Source: CAWIXB01 sp963839955
GTDB taxonomy: Bacteria; Actinomycetota; Actinomycetes; JACCUZ01
NCBI GenBank assembly: GCA_963839955.1
Contig: CAWIXB010000001.1
Span: 1,178,001 to 1,242,000, forward strand
Direction: 5' to 3'
Length of the DNA stretch: 64,000 bases
This document shows, in pieces, positions 43,522 to 51,844 of this stretch. Made by a program: the position numbers and the translations under genes. Positions within the stretch are counted from its first letter, which is position 1, and each line of letters starts with the position of its first letter. The notes under the pieces were generated by a model that saw only the letters and a list, made by a program, of their open reading frames with translations, did not search any database and was not told where the DNA came from.

Positions 43522-44178
43522 ATGTCACGACGTCCCGCGACCGGACGGGCCCGCCCGTCGGCCGCGGGCGGCCCGGGAGGGTCGCGGCGCTTCGACCCCG
43601 CTGCGACCACTCCCGACGGTCCCACTCCCGGCAGTCCCGCTGACCGGGCGCCCGACGCCGACCCCGAGTCGGTGGCCCGCACCATCGTGCTGCGCCGCCT
43701 GACCGCCGCGCCCCGCACCCGCGCCCAGCTCGCCGACGACCTGCGCCGCCGCGACGTCCCCGACGAGGTGGCCGAGCGGGTGCTCGACCGGTTCACCGAG
43801 GTGGGCCTGGTCGACGACAACGCGTTCGCCTCGGCCTGGGTGCAGTCGCGTCATCGCGGGCGCGGGCTTTCCCGGCGAGCGCTCGCCCACGAGCTGCGCC
43901 GCAAGGGCGTCGACGACGCGACCGTCGCCGAGGCGGTCGACGAGATCGATCTCGACGACGAGGTGGCGGCGGCCACCGCGTTGGTGGCGGGGCGCCTGGC
44001 GGCCACCCGGGGGTTGCCCGTCGAGACGCGCGTGCGCCGGCTTGCCGGCATGCTGGCGCGCAAGGGCTACTCGGGAGGTCTCTCGATGCGGGTGGTGCGC
44101 GACGCCCTCGACGCCGAAGAGGACCCTGCGGTAACCGGTCCGTCGCCGTCCGTACGCGGTCTCCTAGGTGCTCCTTGA
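43522..44178 (+). CDS. recX: Regulatory protein RecX
   Basis: The 218-residue product is the RecA modulator RecX: after a Pro/Ala/Gly-rich N-terminal extension come the three-helix repeats AARTIVLRRLTAAPRTRAQL-type sequence (IVLRRLTAAPRTRAQLADDL), VLDRFTEVGLVDDNAFASAW and GLSRRALAHELRRKGVDDAT. It starts 30 nt after recA and is probably co-transcribed under LexA control. The N-terminal extension of about 48 residues is longer than in many homologues. Confidence 0.92.
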   Translation: MSRRPATGRARPSAAGGPGGSRRFDPAATTPDGPTPGSPADRAPDADPESVARTIVLRRLTAAPRTRAQLADDLRRRDVPDEVAERVLDRFTEVGLVDDNAFASAWVQSRHRGRGLSRRALAHELRRKGVDDATVAEAVDEIDLDDEVAAATALVAGRLAATRGLPVETRVRRLAGMLARKGYSGGLSMRVVRDALDAEEDPAVTGPSPSVRGLLGAP

Positions 44179-44459
44179 CCGCCCCGTGACCCGCCCGTAG
44201 CCTCCGAAGGACAGCAGGCAACACCCCCTCAACCAGGTAGCGAACGTTCACTCGGCCCGGCGAACCGGCCGCCGGACCGTTCCTTGACAAAACCCGCCGG
44301 GAGTTGGGCACGAGCGGTGTCGACCGCGACGTTCGCGGTCGCGCCGGAAGATGCCGACGGCGCGGGGAGCCAGCGCCGATGGCAAGGCGAACCGAGGGCT
44401 GTGCGGCCTGTCCTGAAACGGCGTCCGTGGACGTCGCGAGGGAAGGAGGCGGCGCGCTC
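44179..44459 (+). other. Region between recX and rny (281 bp) with dyads
   Basis: No gene is supported. It holds GAACGTTC near 44243, TTGACA at 44284-44289 without a convincing -10, and a perfect dyad at 44322-44340. The end, GGGAAGGAGG, is the ribosome binding site of rny. The frame of rny stays open back to 44304, but that part is arginine-rich and shadow-like. Confidence 0.5.
44322..44340 (+). promoter_or_regulatory. Perfect 8-bp inverted repeat upstream of rny
   Basis: GACCGCGA (44322-44329) and TCGCGGTC (44333-44340) flank a 3-nt spacer. It could be an operator, a leader hairpin, or the terminator of recA-recX. It lies 120 nt upstream of the rny start. Confidence 0.5.
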
Positions 44460-45878
44460 ATGGGCACCAGCGAGCTGTTGTTGGTCGGGTTGTTGTGGGT
44501 CGTCTCGCTCGTCGTGATCGTCGCCTTCGTCGTCGGGCTCCAGCGCCGCTCCCCGCGCGCAGGGATAGCGGCGCAGGGGGCCGACATCGAGCACCGGGAG
44601 CACCGCGTCACCGAGCGGGAGGACCGCCTCGACGCGGAGGCTCGCCACCTCGAGGAACGTGCCCGCGAGCTGTCAGACCAGGACGCCGAGCTCGGTCATC
44701 GGCGCGCAGAGCTCGACCGGCTCGAGGACGACCGCCGGCTGGTTCTCGAGGTCGTGGCGGGCATGACAGCGGCGCAGGCGAAGGCCGAGCTGGTGGCCGC
44801 GGTCGAGGGCCAGGCCAAGAGGGAGGCGGCCGTCCGGGTCCGTGACATCGAACGGCAGGCGCAGGACGACGGCGAGGCGCGGGCCCGGGAGATCATCACG
44901 ACGGCGATCCAGCGGCTGGCCACCGAGCAGACCAGCGAGTCGGTCGTCACGGTGCTGCACCTGCCCGGCGACGACATGAAGGGTCGCATCATCGGTCGCG
45001 AGGGCCGCAACATCCGCGCCTTCGAGGCCGTCACGGGCGTCAACCTCATCATCGACGACACCCCCGAGGCGGTGCTGCTCTCCTGCTTCGACCCGGTACG
45101 CCGCGAGGTCGCCCGGGTGACCCTCGATGCTCTCGTGCTCGACGGGCGCATCCACCCGCAGCGCATCGAGGACGCCTACGACCGGGCCAAGAACGAGGTC
45201 GACGCGCTGTGCCGGCGAGCCGGTGAGGACACACTGGTCGACCTCGGCATCACCGACATGCACCCGGAGCTGGTCGGTCTGCTCGGACGGCTGCGCTACC
45301 GGACGTCGTACGGGCAGAACGTGCTGCGGCACCTGGTGGAGTCGGCGTACGCCGCGTCGTTGATGGCCAGCGAGCTCGGCCTCGACGCCACGCTCATGAA
45401 GCGGTGCGCGTTGTTGCATGACGTCGGCAAGGCACTGACCCACGAGGTCGAGGGCTCGCACGCTCTCGTCGGTGCCGACGTCGCCCGTCGGTGCGGTGAG
45501 CACGAGGACGTCGTGCACGCCATCGAGGCGCATCACAACGAGGTCGAGCCGCGCACGCTGGAGGCCGTCCTGACCCAGGCAGCCGACGCGATCAGCGGTG
45601 GCCGGCCGGGCGCGCGACGTGAGTCGCTGGAGGCCTACGTCAAGCGACTCGAGCGGCTCGAGGAGATCGCCCGCGGGCACGAGGGCGTCGAGAAGGTGTT
45701 CGCCATGCAGGCCGGGCGTGAGGTCCGCGTGATCGTGCTGCCCGACGCGGTCGACGACATCGCGGCCCAGGTCCTCGCGCGCGAGATCGCCAAGCAAGTC
45801 GAGACAGAACTGACCTATCCCGGGCAGATCAGGGTCACGGTCGTGCGTGAGTCCCGCGCTACTGAGATGGCCCGCTGA
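44460..45878 (+). CDS. rny: Ribonuclease Y
   Basis: The product (472 residues) is a membrane-anchored endoribonuclease that starts mRNA decay. It has an N-terminal transmembrane helix (LLLVGLLWVVSLVVIVAFVVG), a charged coiled coil (about residues 40-150), a KH domain (GRIIGREGRNIRAFEAVTGV), and an HD domain with LLHDVGKALTHEVEG and IEAHHNE. ATG 44460 follows GGAAGGAGG. The gene sits directly after recA-recX, where rny is also found in some other actinobacteria and in Firmicutes near recA. Confidence 0.95.
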   Translation: MGTSELLLVGLLWVVSLVVIVAFVVGLQRRSPRAGIAAQGADIEHREHRVTEREDRLDAEARHLEERARELSDQDAELGHRRAELDRLEDDRRLVLEVVAGMTAAQAKAELVAAVEGQAKREAAVRVRDIERQAQDDGEARAREIITTAIQRLATEQTSESVVTVLHLPGDDMKGRIIGREGRNIRAFEAVTGVNLIIDDTPEAVLLSCFDPVRREVARVTLDALVLDGRIHPQRIEDAYDRAKNEVDALCRRAGEDTLVDLGITDMHPELVGLLGRLRYRTSYGQNVLRHLVESAYAASLMASELGLDATLMKRCALLHDVGKALTHEVEGSHALVGADVARRCGEHEDVVHAIEAHHNEVEPRTLEAVLTQAADAISGGRPGARRESLEAYVKRLERLEEIARGHEGVEKVFAMQAGREVRVIVLPDAVDDIAAQVLAREIAKQVETELTYPGQIRVTVVRESRATEMAR

Positions 45879-45937
45879 CAGGCGGCGCCGGATGACTTAG
45901 TGTCCGAGGCAGCCCCCGGCCGGTTATGGAGGACGAA

Positions 45938-46372
45938 ATGCGCGTCAGCGAGGTGCTTCGCAGCAAGGGCGACAAGGTCGTCACGGTCACGCCCCAGACC
46001 TTTGTCCGCGACGTCGTCCGCGTCCTGGCCGAGAACCGCATCGGTGCCGTGATCGTGTCCGTCGACGGCCACTCGGTTGACGGCATCGTCAGCGAGCGCG
46101 ACGTCGTGCGTGCCCTGGCCGAGAGTGGTCCGGGTGTGCTGTCCGAGGCGGTCACCACGATCTACACCGCAGAGGTGCACACCGTCGCACCCGACAGCCG
46201 CGTCGAGGACCTGATGCGACTGATGACCGACAAGCGGGTCAGGCACGTGCCCGCGGTCGTCGACGGCCAGCTGCGCGGCATCATCAGCATTGGTGACGTC
46301 GTGAAGAACCGCATCCTCGAGCTGGAGAGCGAGCGCGCGGCGCTCAGCGACTACATCTCCACGGCGCGTTGA
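45938..46372 (+). CDS. CBS domain-containing protein
   Basis: The 144-residue protein is two CBS repeats and little else: SKGDKVVTVTPQTFVRDVVRVLAENRIGAVIV (core FVRDVVRVLAENRIGA) and HTVAPDSRVEDLMRLMTDKRVRHVPAV (core DLMRLMTDKRVRHVPAV), both ending in GIVSERDVVR or GIISIGDVVK. Such pairs bind adenine nucleotides and act as energy sensors. I prefer ATG 45938, since GGAGG precedes it, over ATG 45926. Confidence 0.88.
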   Translation: MRVSEVLRSKGDKVVTVTPQTFVRDVVRVLAENRIGAVIVSVDGHSVDGIVSERDVVRALAESGPGVLSEAVTTIYTAEVHTVAPDSRVEDLMRLMTDKRVRHVPAVVDGQLRGIISIGDVVKNRILELESERAALSDYISTAR

Positions 46373-46384
46373 GTCGGCCGAGTC

Positions 46385-46564
46385 TCAGCCCTCGGTCTCC
46401 GGGGGCTTGCCCTCCGGGGACTGCTCGTTGAGGCGCTCGTGCAGCCGGAGCCTGATCTCGTCGGGCGTGTAGGACCGTCGACGTCGTTCGGCTCGCGCCA
46501 CCACCGCACCACTCGCCGCGACACCGACGACCCCCGCGAGGCCGAGCATCTTCCACACCCGCAT
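46385..46564 (-). CDS. Small single-pass membrane protein (59 residues), hypothetical
   Basis: The reverse strand encodes MRVWKMLGLAGVVGVAASGA, then VVARAERRRRSYTPDEIRLR and a short charged tail ending PPETEG. An N-terminal hydrophobic helix followed by an Arg cluster gives a type of small membrane protein with cytosolic tail. Codon use has GC at third positions. It is convergent with the CBS gene (12 nt apart) and divergent from the YiiX-like gene (17 nt between starts). Function is unknown. Confidence 0.65.
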   Translation of the reverse strand: MRVWKMLGLAGVVGVAASGAVVARAERRRRSYTPDEIRLRLHERLNEQSPEGKPPETEG

Positions 46565-46581
46565 GCCCCTAGGCTACGGCC

Positions 46582-47265
46582 GTGCCGGCCAAACGCGTCA
46601 GTCTCGAGGAGGCACTCGAGCTGACACGCACGGGCGATGTCTGGCTCTTTCGCGGCCGCTCGGTGGCCGACCGCGCGATCCAGGTGGGAACCAACAGCCC
46701 GGTCAACCACGTCGGGATGTCCGTCGTCATCGACGACCTGCCACCCCTCATGTGGCACGCGGAGCTGGGCCGTTCGCTGCCCGACCTCTGGTCCGGCTCC
46801 CATCAGCGTGGTGCCCAACTCCAGGACCTGCGCGCCGCCGTGCTCGTCTGGGCCAACCGTTACGGCCAGCGCGCCTGGCTGCGCCAGCTCGAGCCGCCGG
46901 TCGACCGCGCGGCCGAGGACGCAGTGCTGCGCACGATCGCTCGCGTGGACGGCACCCCGTTCCCGTCGTCGGCGAGACTCGCGACCCGCTGGCTGCGCGG
47001 CCGGGTTCCGCCGCTGCGCAGAGCGCCGAGAGCCGGACGGGCCGCCGTCGACGCCCTGGCGGAAGCGCCCGGGCTGGAGACCGCGTACTGCGCCGAGGTC
47101 GTCGCCGTGACCTATGAGGCGATGGGCCTGCTGCCCCAGGGGCGATTGCCGCACTGGTACGACCCCGGCCGGTTCTGGAGCGGCGACCGGCTCGGCCTCG
47201 ACGGCGGCGCCCAGCTGGGCGGCGAGATCCGCGTGGACATGCCGGCCGCCGAAACCGCTCCCTAG
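46582..47265 (+). CDS. YiiX/NlpC-P60-like permuted papain-fold hydrolase
   Basis: The 227-residue protein has the order of a permuted NlpC/P60 enzyme: TGDVWLFRGRSVADRAIQ, then NSPVNHVGMSVVIDD with the likely catalytic His, and far downstream TAYCAEVVAVTYEAMGLL with the likely catalytic Cys. There is no signal peptide. Homologues may act on amide or lipid substrates; none is assigned here. Start GTG 46582. It converges on the EamA gene with an 18-nt gap. Confidence 0.75.
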   Translation: MPAKRVSLEEALELTRTGDVWLFRGRSVADRAIQVGTNSPVNHVGMSVVIDDLPPLMWHAELGRSLPDLWSGSHQRGAQLQDLRAAVLVWANRYGQRAWLRQLEPPVDRAAEDAVLRTIARVDGTPFPSSARLATRWLRGRVPPLRRAPRAGRAAVDALAEAPGLETAYCAEVVAVTYEAMGLLPQGRLPHWYDPGRFWSGDRLGLDGGAQLGGEIRVDMPAAETAP

Positions 47266-47283
47266 GGAACGGAAGAGGGCGCT

Positions 47284-48249
47284 TCAGGTGCGCGGCGCCT
47301 CGGCTTCCGGGGGAGCAGTCGTGCCGGCTTCCCCCGTGAGGACGGGAGGCGTGGCGGCGCGCGGGGCCCGGCGGGCGAATGCGACGCCGCCGAGGCACAG
47401 GGCGCCGCCCAGGTAGGCCAGCGGCGCCGGCGCCTCGTCGAGCAGCAGCCATCCCATGAGCACGGTGAGCGGCGGCACGAGGTACGTCGTCGCGCCGAGG
47501 CGTCCCGCGCTGGTCCGCGACAGGGCGTAGGCCCACGTCGTGAAGGCCACCGCCGTCGGGAACACCCCGAGGTAGATCACCCACCCGACCGCGCCTGCGT
47601 CCGCGGCCCGGGTGTCCTCGACCAGCGAGCCGGCATACGGCAGGCAGGCCAGGGCGCCGATCGTGCAGGCGATCCAGGTGACCTGCAGCGCGGAGAGCCC
47701 GGTCAGCAACGGTTTCTGCGCGACCACCCCGACGGCGTAGCCGATGGCGGCGATCACGCAGAGCACGACGCCCCAGGTGTCCGCACCGTCGCGCGAGGAC
47801 GTGGCGGCGCCGATGACGACCACGCCCAGGAACGCGATGGCGCAGCCGGTGACCAGCCGCCTCGGGAACCCCTCGCCGAGCAGCATTCCCGCAAGCACCG
47901 CGATGAGGATGGGGCCGATGTTCACCAGCATCGCGGCGGTGCCGGCGTCGACCCGGAGCTCCGCGGCGTTCAGTGCGACGTTGTAGACGCCGAACCACAG
48001 CAGGCCGCACACGACGAGCAGCGGCCACTGCCGCCGGGTTGGCCGCCGCCACTCCCGGCGCAGCAGGAACGCCCCGAGGACCGCGCTGCCGATCACGAGC
48101 CGGCCGAGGGACAGGGCACCCGGCGAGAAGTCCTCGCCCACGTGCCGGATCGCGACGAACGCGGAGGCCCAGAGCACCAGGGTTACCCCCGCGGCGCCCA
48201 CGGGCAGCCAGGCGGGCGCCGCTGTGCGGTCGCGAGCCGGCGCCGTCAC
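47284..48249 (-). CDS. EamA/RhaT family (DMT) transporter
   Basis: The 321-residue protein has about ten membrane segments in two EamA repeats, for instance AAGVTLVLWASAFVAIRHVG with SPGALSLGRLVIGS in the first and TLVGVVAQKPLLTG-like to GATTYLVPPLTVLMGWLLLDE in the second. Such transporters export small metabolites. Start GTG 48249 overlaps the stop of the S9 peptidase gene by 4 nt, so both are co-translated. Confidence 0.9.
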   Translation of the reverse strand: MTAPARDRTAAPAWLPVGAAGVTLVLWASAFVAIRHVGEDFSPGALSLGRLVIGSAVLGAFLLRREWRRPTRRQWPLLVVCGLLWFGVYNVALNAAELRVDAGTAAMLVNIGPILIAVLAGMLLGEGFPRRLVTGCAIAFLGVVVIGAATSSRDGADTWGVVLCVIAAIGYAVGVVAQKPLLTGLSALQVTWIACTIGALACLPYAGSLVEDTRAADAGAVGWVIYLGVFPTAVAFTTWAYALSRTSAGRLGATTYLVPPLTVLMGWLLLDEAPAPLAYLGGALCLGGVAFARRAPRAATPPVLTGEAGTTAPPEAEAPRT

Positions 48250-50225
48250 CCTCGGGAGAGCTCGAGACGAGGCACACCCGGCGGGTCGAAGCCGAACACC
48301 TGGCCGTAGAAGGACAGCTCGGCCTCGTAGGCGGCCACGTTCGACTCGGCCTTGCGGAACCCGTGCTGCTCGCCCTCGAACTCCAGGTAGGCATGGGGGA
48401 TGCCCTTGGCCGCCAGCGCATCGCGGAACATCAGCGACTGCGACGGGGGCACCACCAGGTCCTCGGATCCTTGCAGCAGCAGCACCGGGCACGACACCGC
48501 GTCGACGTGGGAGAGCGGAGCGCGCTCGACGTAGAGGTCGTGGGCCTCCGGCAGCGGCCCGATCAGCCCGTCGAGGTAGCGCGACTCGAAGTCGTGGGTG
48601 TCCTCGGCGAACTTGAGCAACTCGGCGACGCCGAAGTAGGACACACCGGCGGAGAAGAAGTCGGTCGTCGTCAACGCCGCCAGCGTCGTCCACCCACCGG
48701 CGGAGCCGCCACGGATCGCGAGCCGCGAGCCGTCGGCCTCCCCGCGCTCGACGAGGGCGCGGCATGCGGCGACGCAGTCCTGCACGTCGACCACGCCCCA
48801 CTGGCCGCGCAGCAGCTCGCGGTAGTCGCGGCCGTAGCCGGCCGACCCGCCGTAGTCGACATCGACGACACCGATGCCGCGGCTGGTGAAGAACGCGACG
48901 TCGAGGTTCAGCAGCGGGAACGAGGCGGCGGTCGGTCCGCCGTGCACGAACACGACGTACGGCGGGAGCTCACCCTCCGGTCCGCGCGCGTCGGGGTTGC
49001 GCGGCCGGTGCACATGGGCGTGCACCACCCGCCCGTCGTCGGCGGGCAGCGCCTCCGACGTCGGCTGCGAGAGATAGGCCGCATCCGGCACCCGGTCGAG
49101 GGAGGGACGCAGTCGCTCGACGGTGCCGGTGTCGAGGTCGACTCGTACGACGGTGAGCGGCTCGCTCGCGTGCCCGGCGACCGTGCTGACGTGACGGCCC
49201 TCGGCAGAGAGCCAGGGCACCCACACGGTGTAGGGCAGGTCGAAGTCGGTGAGCTCGCCGGAGGACGGGTCGAGGATCCCGAGCTTGTAGATGCCGGTGC
49301 CGTGAATGACAGCGAGGCGGGCGTCGTCGAGGACGGCGTAGGCCACCATGCCGAGCTGCCAGGCGGGGAAGCCGAACTCCTCCTCGCGCGGGCAGAGCGG
49401 CTCGGGCTTCCCGGCGCCGTCCGTGAGGTCGATCCGGTAGAGGTTCCACCAGCCGGTGATGTCGGACGCGGCGTACAGCGTCGTGTCGTCGACCCACTCC
49501 GGCTGGAGCACGGACTCGTCCCGCCCGCCCAGCACGGTCCGGGCATCGACGGCGACCCCGTCGACGAGGTCGGCGACGCGGACCTCCGAGCCGTCCCACG
49601 GCATACGTGGGTGGTCCCACGCCATCCAGGCGAGCCGGCGTCCGTCGGGAGAGACCCGGGGATGGGCCAGGAAGTCGCTGCCGCTGACGATCTCGCGCAC
49701 GGCCGTCGCGTCGTCGGCGCCGCGTCCGTCGAGGGGCACGGCGACGACGTGGCGGACGACCCGCCCGTCGCGATGGGCCTCGCGCACGCAGAGCACCTCC
49801 GTGCCGTCGGCCGACAGGAGCGGCTCGGCGTAGCGCAGCGCACTGTCGTCGCCGGAGTCCGGCGTGAGCGGGCGCGGCTCGTCGGAGCCGTCGTCGAGGC
49901 GCCACAGCCGCTGGTCGTCCCATTGGGCGAAGACGAGCCCGCCGCCCAACGCGGGAGGCAGCGGCAGCCACGCGCGCCCGCCGTACTCGTGCACCCGGGT
50001 GCGCGCATGCCACGGCGCGGGCAGCGCGTCCTCGATCGTGCCGTCCGCTCGGCGGTGTACGACCGTGGCGCGGCCCGCCTCGGCGGGGCGGGTCTCCGTC
50101 CACCACACCTCGTCGCCGACGGCCATGACGGTGCCGAGGCGGACCCCCGACTCGGCGACGTCCGCGGCGCTGATCGGCGACGGCCAGGCGCCGAAGGGCA
50201 GGGCTGGTGCGGTGGTTGCGGTCAC
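48246..50225 (-). CDS. S9 family prolyl-oligopeptidase-like serine peptidase
   Basis: The product (about 659 residues) has an N-terminal beta-propeller with repeated WD-like strands and a C-terminal alpha/beta hydrolase. The catalytic triad is visible: Ser in AIRGGSAGGWTTLAAL, Asp in LLLQGSEDLVVPPSQS, His in FEGEQHGFRKAE. HGGPTAASFPLLN is the oxyanion-hole segment. No signal peptide, so cytosolic. GTG 50225 (MTATTAPALPFG) is chosen; the open frame upstream is arginine-rich and not family-like. Confidence 0.93.
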   Translation of the reverse strand: MTATTAPALPFGAWPSPISAADVAESGVRLGTVMAVGDEVWWTETRPAEAGRATVVHRRADGTIEDALPAPWHARTRVHEYGGRAWLPLPPALGGGLVFAQWDDQRLWRLDDGSDEPRPLTPDSGDDSALRYAEPLLSADGTEVLCVREAHRDGRVVRHVVAVPLDGRGADDATAVREIVSGSDFLAHPRVSPDGRRLAWMAWDHPRMPWDGSEVRVADLVDGVAVDARTVLGGRDESVLQPEWVDDTTLYAASDITGWWNLYRIDLTDGAGKPEPLCPREEEFGFPAWQLGMVAYAVLDDARLAVIHGTGIYKLGILDPSSGELTDFDLPYTVWVPWLSAEGRHVSTVAGHASEPLTVVRVDLDTGTVERLRPSLDRVPDAAYLSQPTSEALPADDGRVVHAHVHRPRNPDARGPEGELPPYVVFVHGGPTAASFPLLNLDVAFFTSRGIGVVDVDYGGSAGYGRDYRELLRGQWGVVDVQDCVAACRALVERGEADGSRLAIRGGSAGGWTTLAALTTTDFFSAGVSYFGVAELLKFAEDTHDFESRYLDGLIGPLPEAHDLYVERAPLSHVDAVSCPVLLLQGSEDLVVPPSQSLMFRDALAAKGIPHAYLEFEGEQHGFRKAESNVAAYEAELSFYGQVFGFDPPGVPRLELSRG

Positions 50226-50262
50226 GACCCCCACCCTGCCAGGGCAGGCATCGACGGTCGAG

Positions 50263-51117
50263 TTAGATCGAACCCGTGCTCTGCCCCATGCCCGTCTCGA
50301 TCTGCAACGTCGACGGCGCCGCACCAGTGCCTCGGCGCTGGCTTCGCCGGTCGAGGTAGGTCGCCAGACGGGACAGGGCGAAGTTGACGCCGATGTAGAT
50401 GGCTGCGCTCACGATGAAGATGGAGAACAGGTAGCGGCTGCCGAAGAAGTCGCGGAGCTCGCGGCTGGTGCGGAGCAACTCGCTGTAGCCCACGATGTAA
50501 CCGAGCGACGTGTCCTTGAGCAGCACGACGAGCTGGCTGATCAGCGACGGCAGCATGCGCCGGACGGCCTGGGGCAGCTGGACGAGCCGCAGCGTCTGCC
50601 CCGACGTCAGCCCGATCGCGAGCCCGGCTTCGCGCTGCCCGCCGGGCAGCGACTGGATGCCGGCCCGGAGGATCTCGGCGATGACGGCGGTGTTGTAGAG
50701 GGCAAGCCCGATCACGACGGAATTGAAGATCGAGGCGCCGAACCCGAGTGCGGTGAACAGGATGAGCAGCAGCACGGGTAGCCCGCGGAAGAGCTCGATG
50801 ACCCAGGCGGCCGGTATGCGAAGGAGGGGTGAGGCCGACATGCGAGCCACGGCGACCAGCGTCCCGGCAATCAGCGCGATGGCTCCGGCGACCACGGCGG
50901 CCTTCAGCGTGGCCTGCAGACCGCGCCAGAGGGCCTCCCAGACCTCGGTGCCCTCGATGAAGATGTCCCAGTGGTCGGCGTCGAAGATGCCTCGCTCGTT
51001 CAGCTTCACGAATACCCAGACGAGCACTGCCAGGATCACTCCCGCGGCGATGCCCGAGCCGATGGCGGTGATGCGTCGGGAGCGGGGACCGGGCTCGTCG
51101 AACAGGACGTTGCTCAT
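50263..51117 (-). CDS. gluD: Glutamate-type ABC transporter permease GluD
   Basis: The 284-residue permease of the polar amino acid importer family has the EAA loop EAGLAIGLTSGQTLRLVQLPQAV and PAAWVIELFRGLPVLLLILF, with about five membrane segments after an N-terminal helix. ATG 51117 overlaps the gluC stop (ATGA). It ends the gluABCD unit. Confidence 0.93.
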   Translation of the reverse strand: MSNVLFDEPGPRSRRITAIGSGIAAGVILAVLVWVFVKLNERGIFDADHWDIFIEGTEVWEALWRGLQATLKAAVVAGAIALIAGTLVAVARMSASPLLRIPAAWVIELFRGLPVLLLILFTALGFGASIFNSVVIGLALYNTAVIAEILRAGIQSLPGGQREAGLAIGLTSGQTLRLVQLPQAVRRMLPSLISQLVVLLKDTSLGYIVGYSELLRTSRELRDFFGSRYLFSIFIVSAAIYIGVNFALSRLATYLDRRSQRRGTGAAPSTLQIETGMGQSTGSI

Positions 51118-51761
51118 CGGGCGAACGCCACCCTGCGCTCGAGCCGGCCGGCGAGAACGCCGGAGGGGATCGTGATGAACAGGTAGAACATGGCGGTCCC
51201 GGTGAGGATCCACTTCACGTCAGCAGGGTTGGCGTTGGACATCCGCTGGCTGACCGCGATCAGCTCGGTGACGAAGAAGGCGGAGGCGATGGAGGTGTTC
51301 TTCGACAGCGCGATGAAGATGTTGATCAACGGCGGCACGACGGTGCGAAACGCCTGGGGGAGGATGACCTCGCCCATGGTCTGGCGGAACGACAACCCGA
51401 TCGCGCGGGCCGCCTCGGCCTGGCCGACGCCCACGCTGTTCACGCCCGAACGAACCGCCTCGCAGACGAAGGCGGCCGTGTAGAGCGAGCAGGAGACCAC
51501 CGCCGAGGCGAAGAACGGGATCTTGAGCCCGATGACCGGAGCGACGAAGACGAAGAAGAAGAAGACGAGGGTGAGTGGCGTGTTCCGCAGGATCTCGACG
51601 TAGGCGGTGCCGAACGCGCGCAGGGTGGGGATGGGGGACACCCTGCACGCGCCCAGGAACGTCCCGATCACGAGGGCCAGCACCGCCGAGAAGACCGTGA
51701 GGCGAAGCGTCATGGTGAACCCCTGCCAGTAGAGGTCCAGGTTGTCGACGATCGCGCCCAT
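51114..51761 (-). CDS. gluC: Glutamate-type ABC transporter permease GluC
   Basis: The 215-residue permease shows AYVEILRNTPLTLVFFFFVF, SGVNSVGVGQAEAARAIGLS and FRQTMGEVILPQAFRTVVPP (EAA loop), standard for the HisM/GlnP class. It lies downstream of gluB with an intervening stable hairpin, and overlaps gluD by 4 nt. Confidence 0.94.
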   Translation of the reverse strand: MGAIVDNLDLYWQGFTMTLRLTVFSAVLALVIGTFLGACRVSPIPTLRAFGTAYVEILRNTPLTLVFFFFVFVAPVIGLKIPFFASAVVSCSLYTAAFVCEAVRSGVNSVGVGQAEAARAIGLSFRQTMGEVILPQAFRTVVPPLINIFIALSKNTSIASAFFVTELIAVSQRMSNANPADVKWILTGTAMFYLFITIPSGVLAGRLERRVAFAR

Positions 51762-51804
51762 GAGCTCACCTCCTCGGCGGTAGGTCGGTGCGGGGGACGG
51801 TCAC

Positions 51805-51834
51805 GGGCGGGCCACCCCGAGGGATGGCCCGCCC
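51805..51834 (-). terminator. Stable hairpin between gluB and gluC
   Basis: GGGCGGGCCA (51805-51814) and TGGCCCGCCC (51825-51834) form a perfect 10-bp GC-rich stem with a 10-nt loop, starting 10 nt after the gluB stop. In importer operons such hairpins reduce readthrough and protect the binding-protein mRNA so that it is made in excess over the permeases. The role here is inferred. Confidence 0.75.
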
Positions 51835-51844
51835 GCGCCTTGGA

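Noticed and set aside
43522..43700. Frameshift or fusion at the start of recX
   Set aside because: The N-terminal extension is simply Pro/Ala/Gly-rich and in frame with a good RecX core; variable RecX N-termini are normal.
44131..44142. GTAACCGGTCCG as a third LacI operator
   Set aside because: Only one half-site and core match, it lies inside recX coding sequence, and no promoter is nearby.
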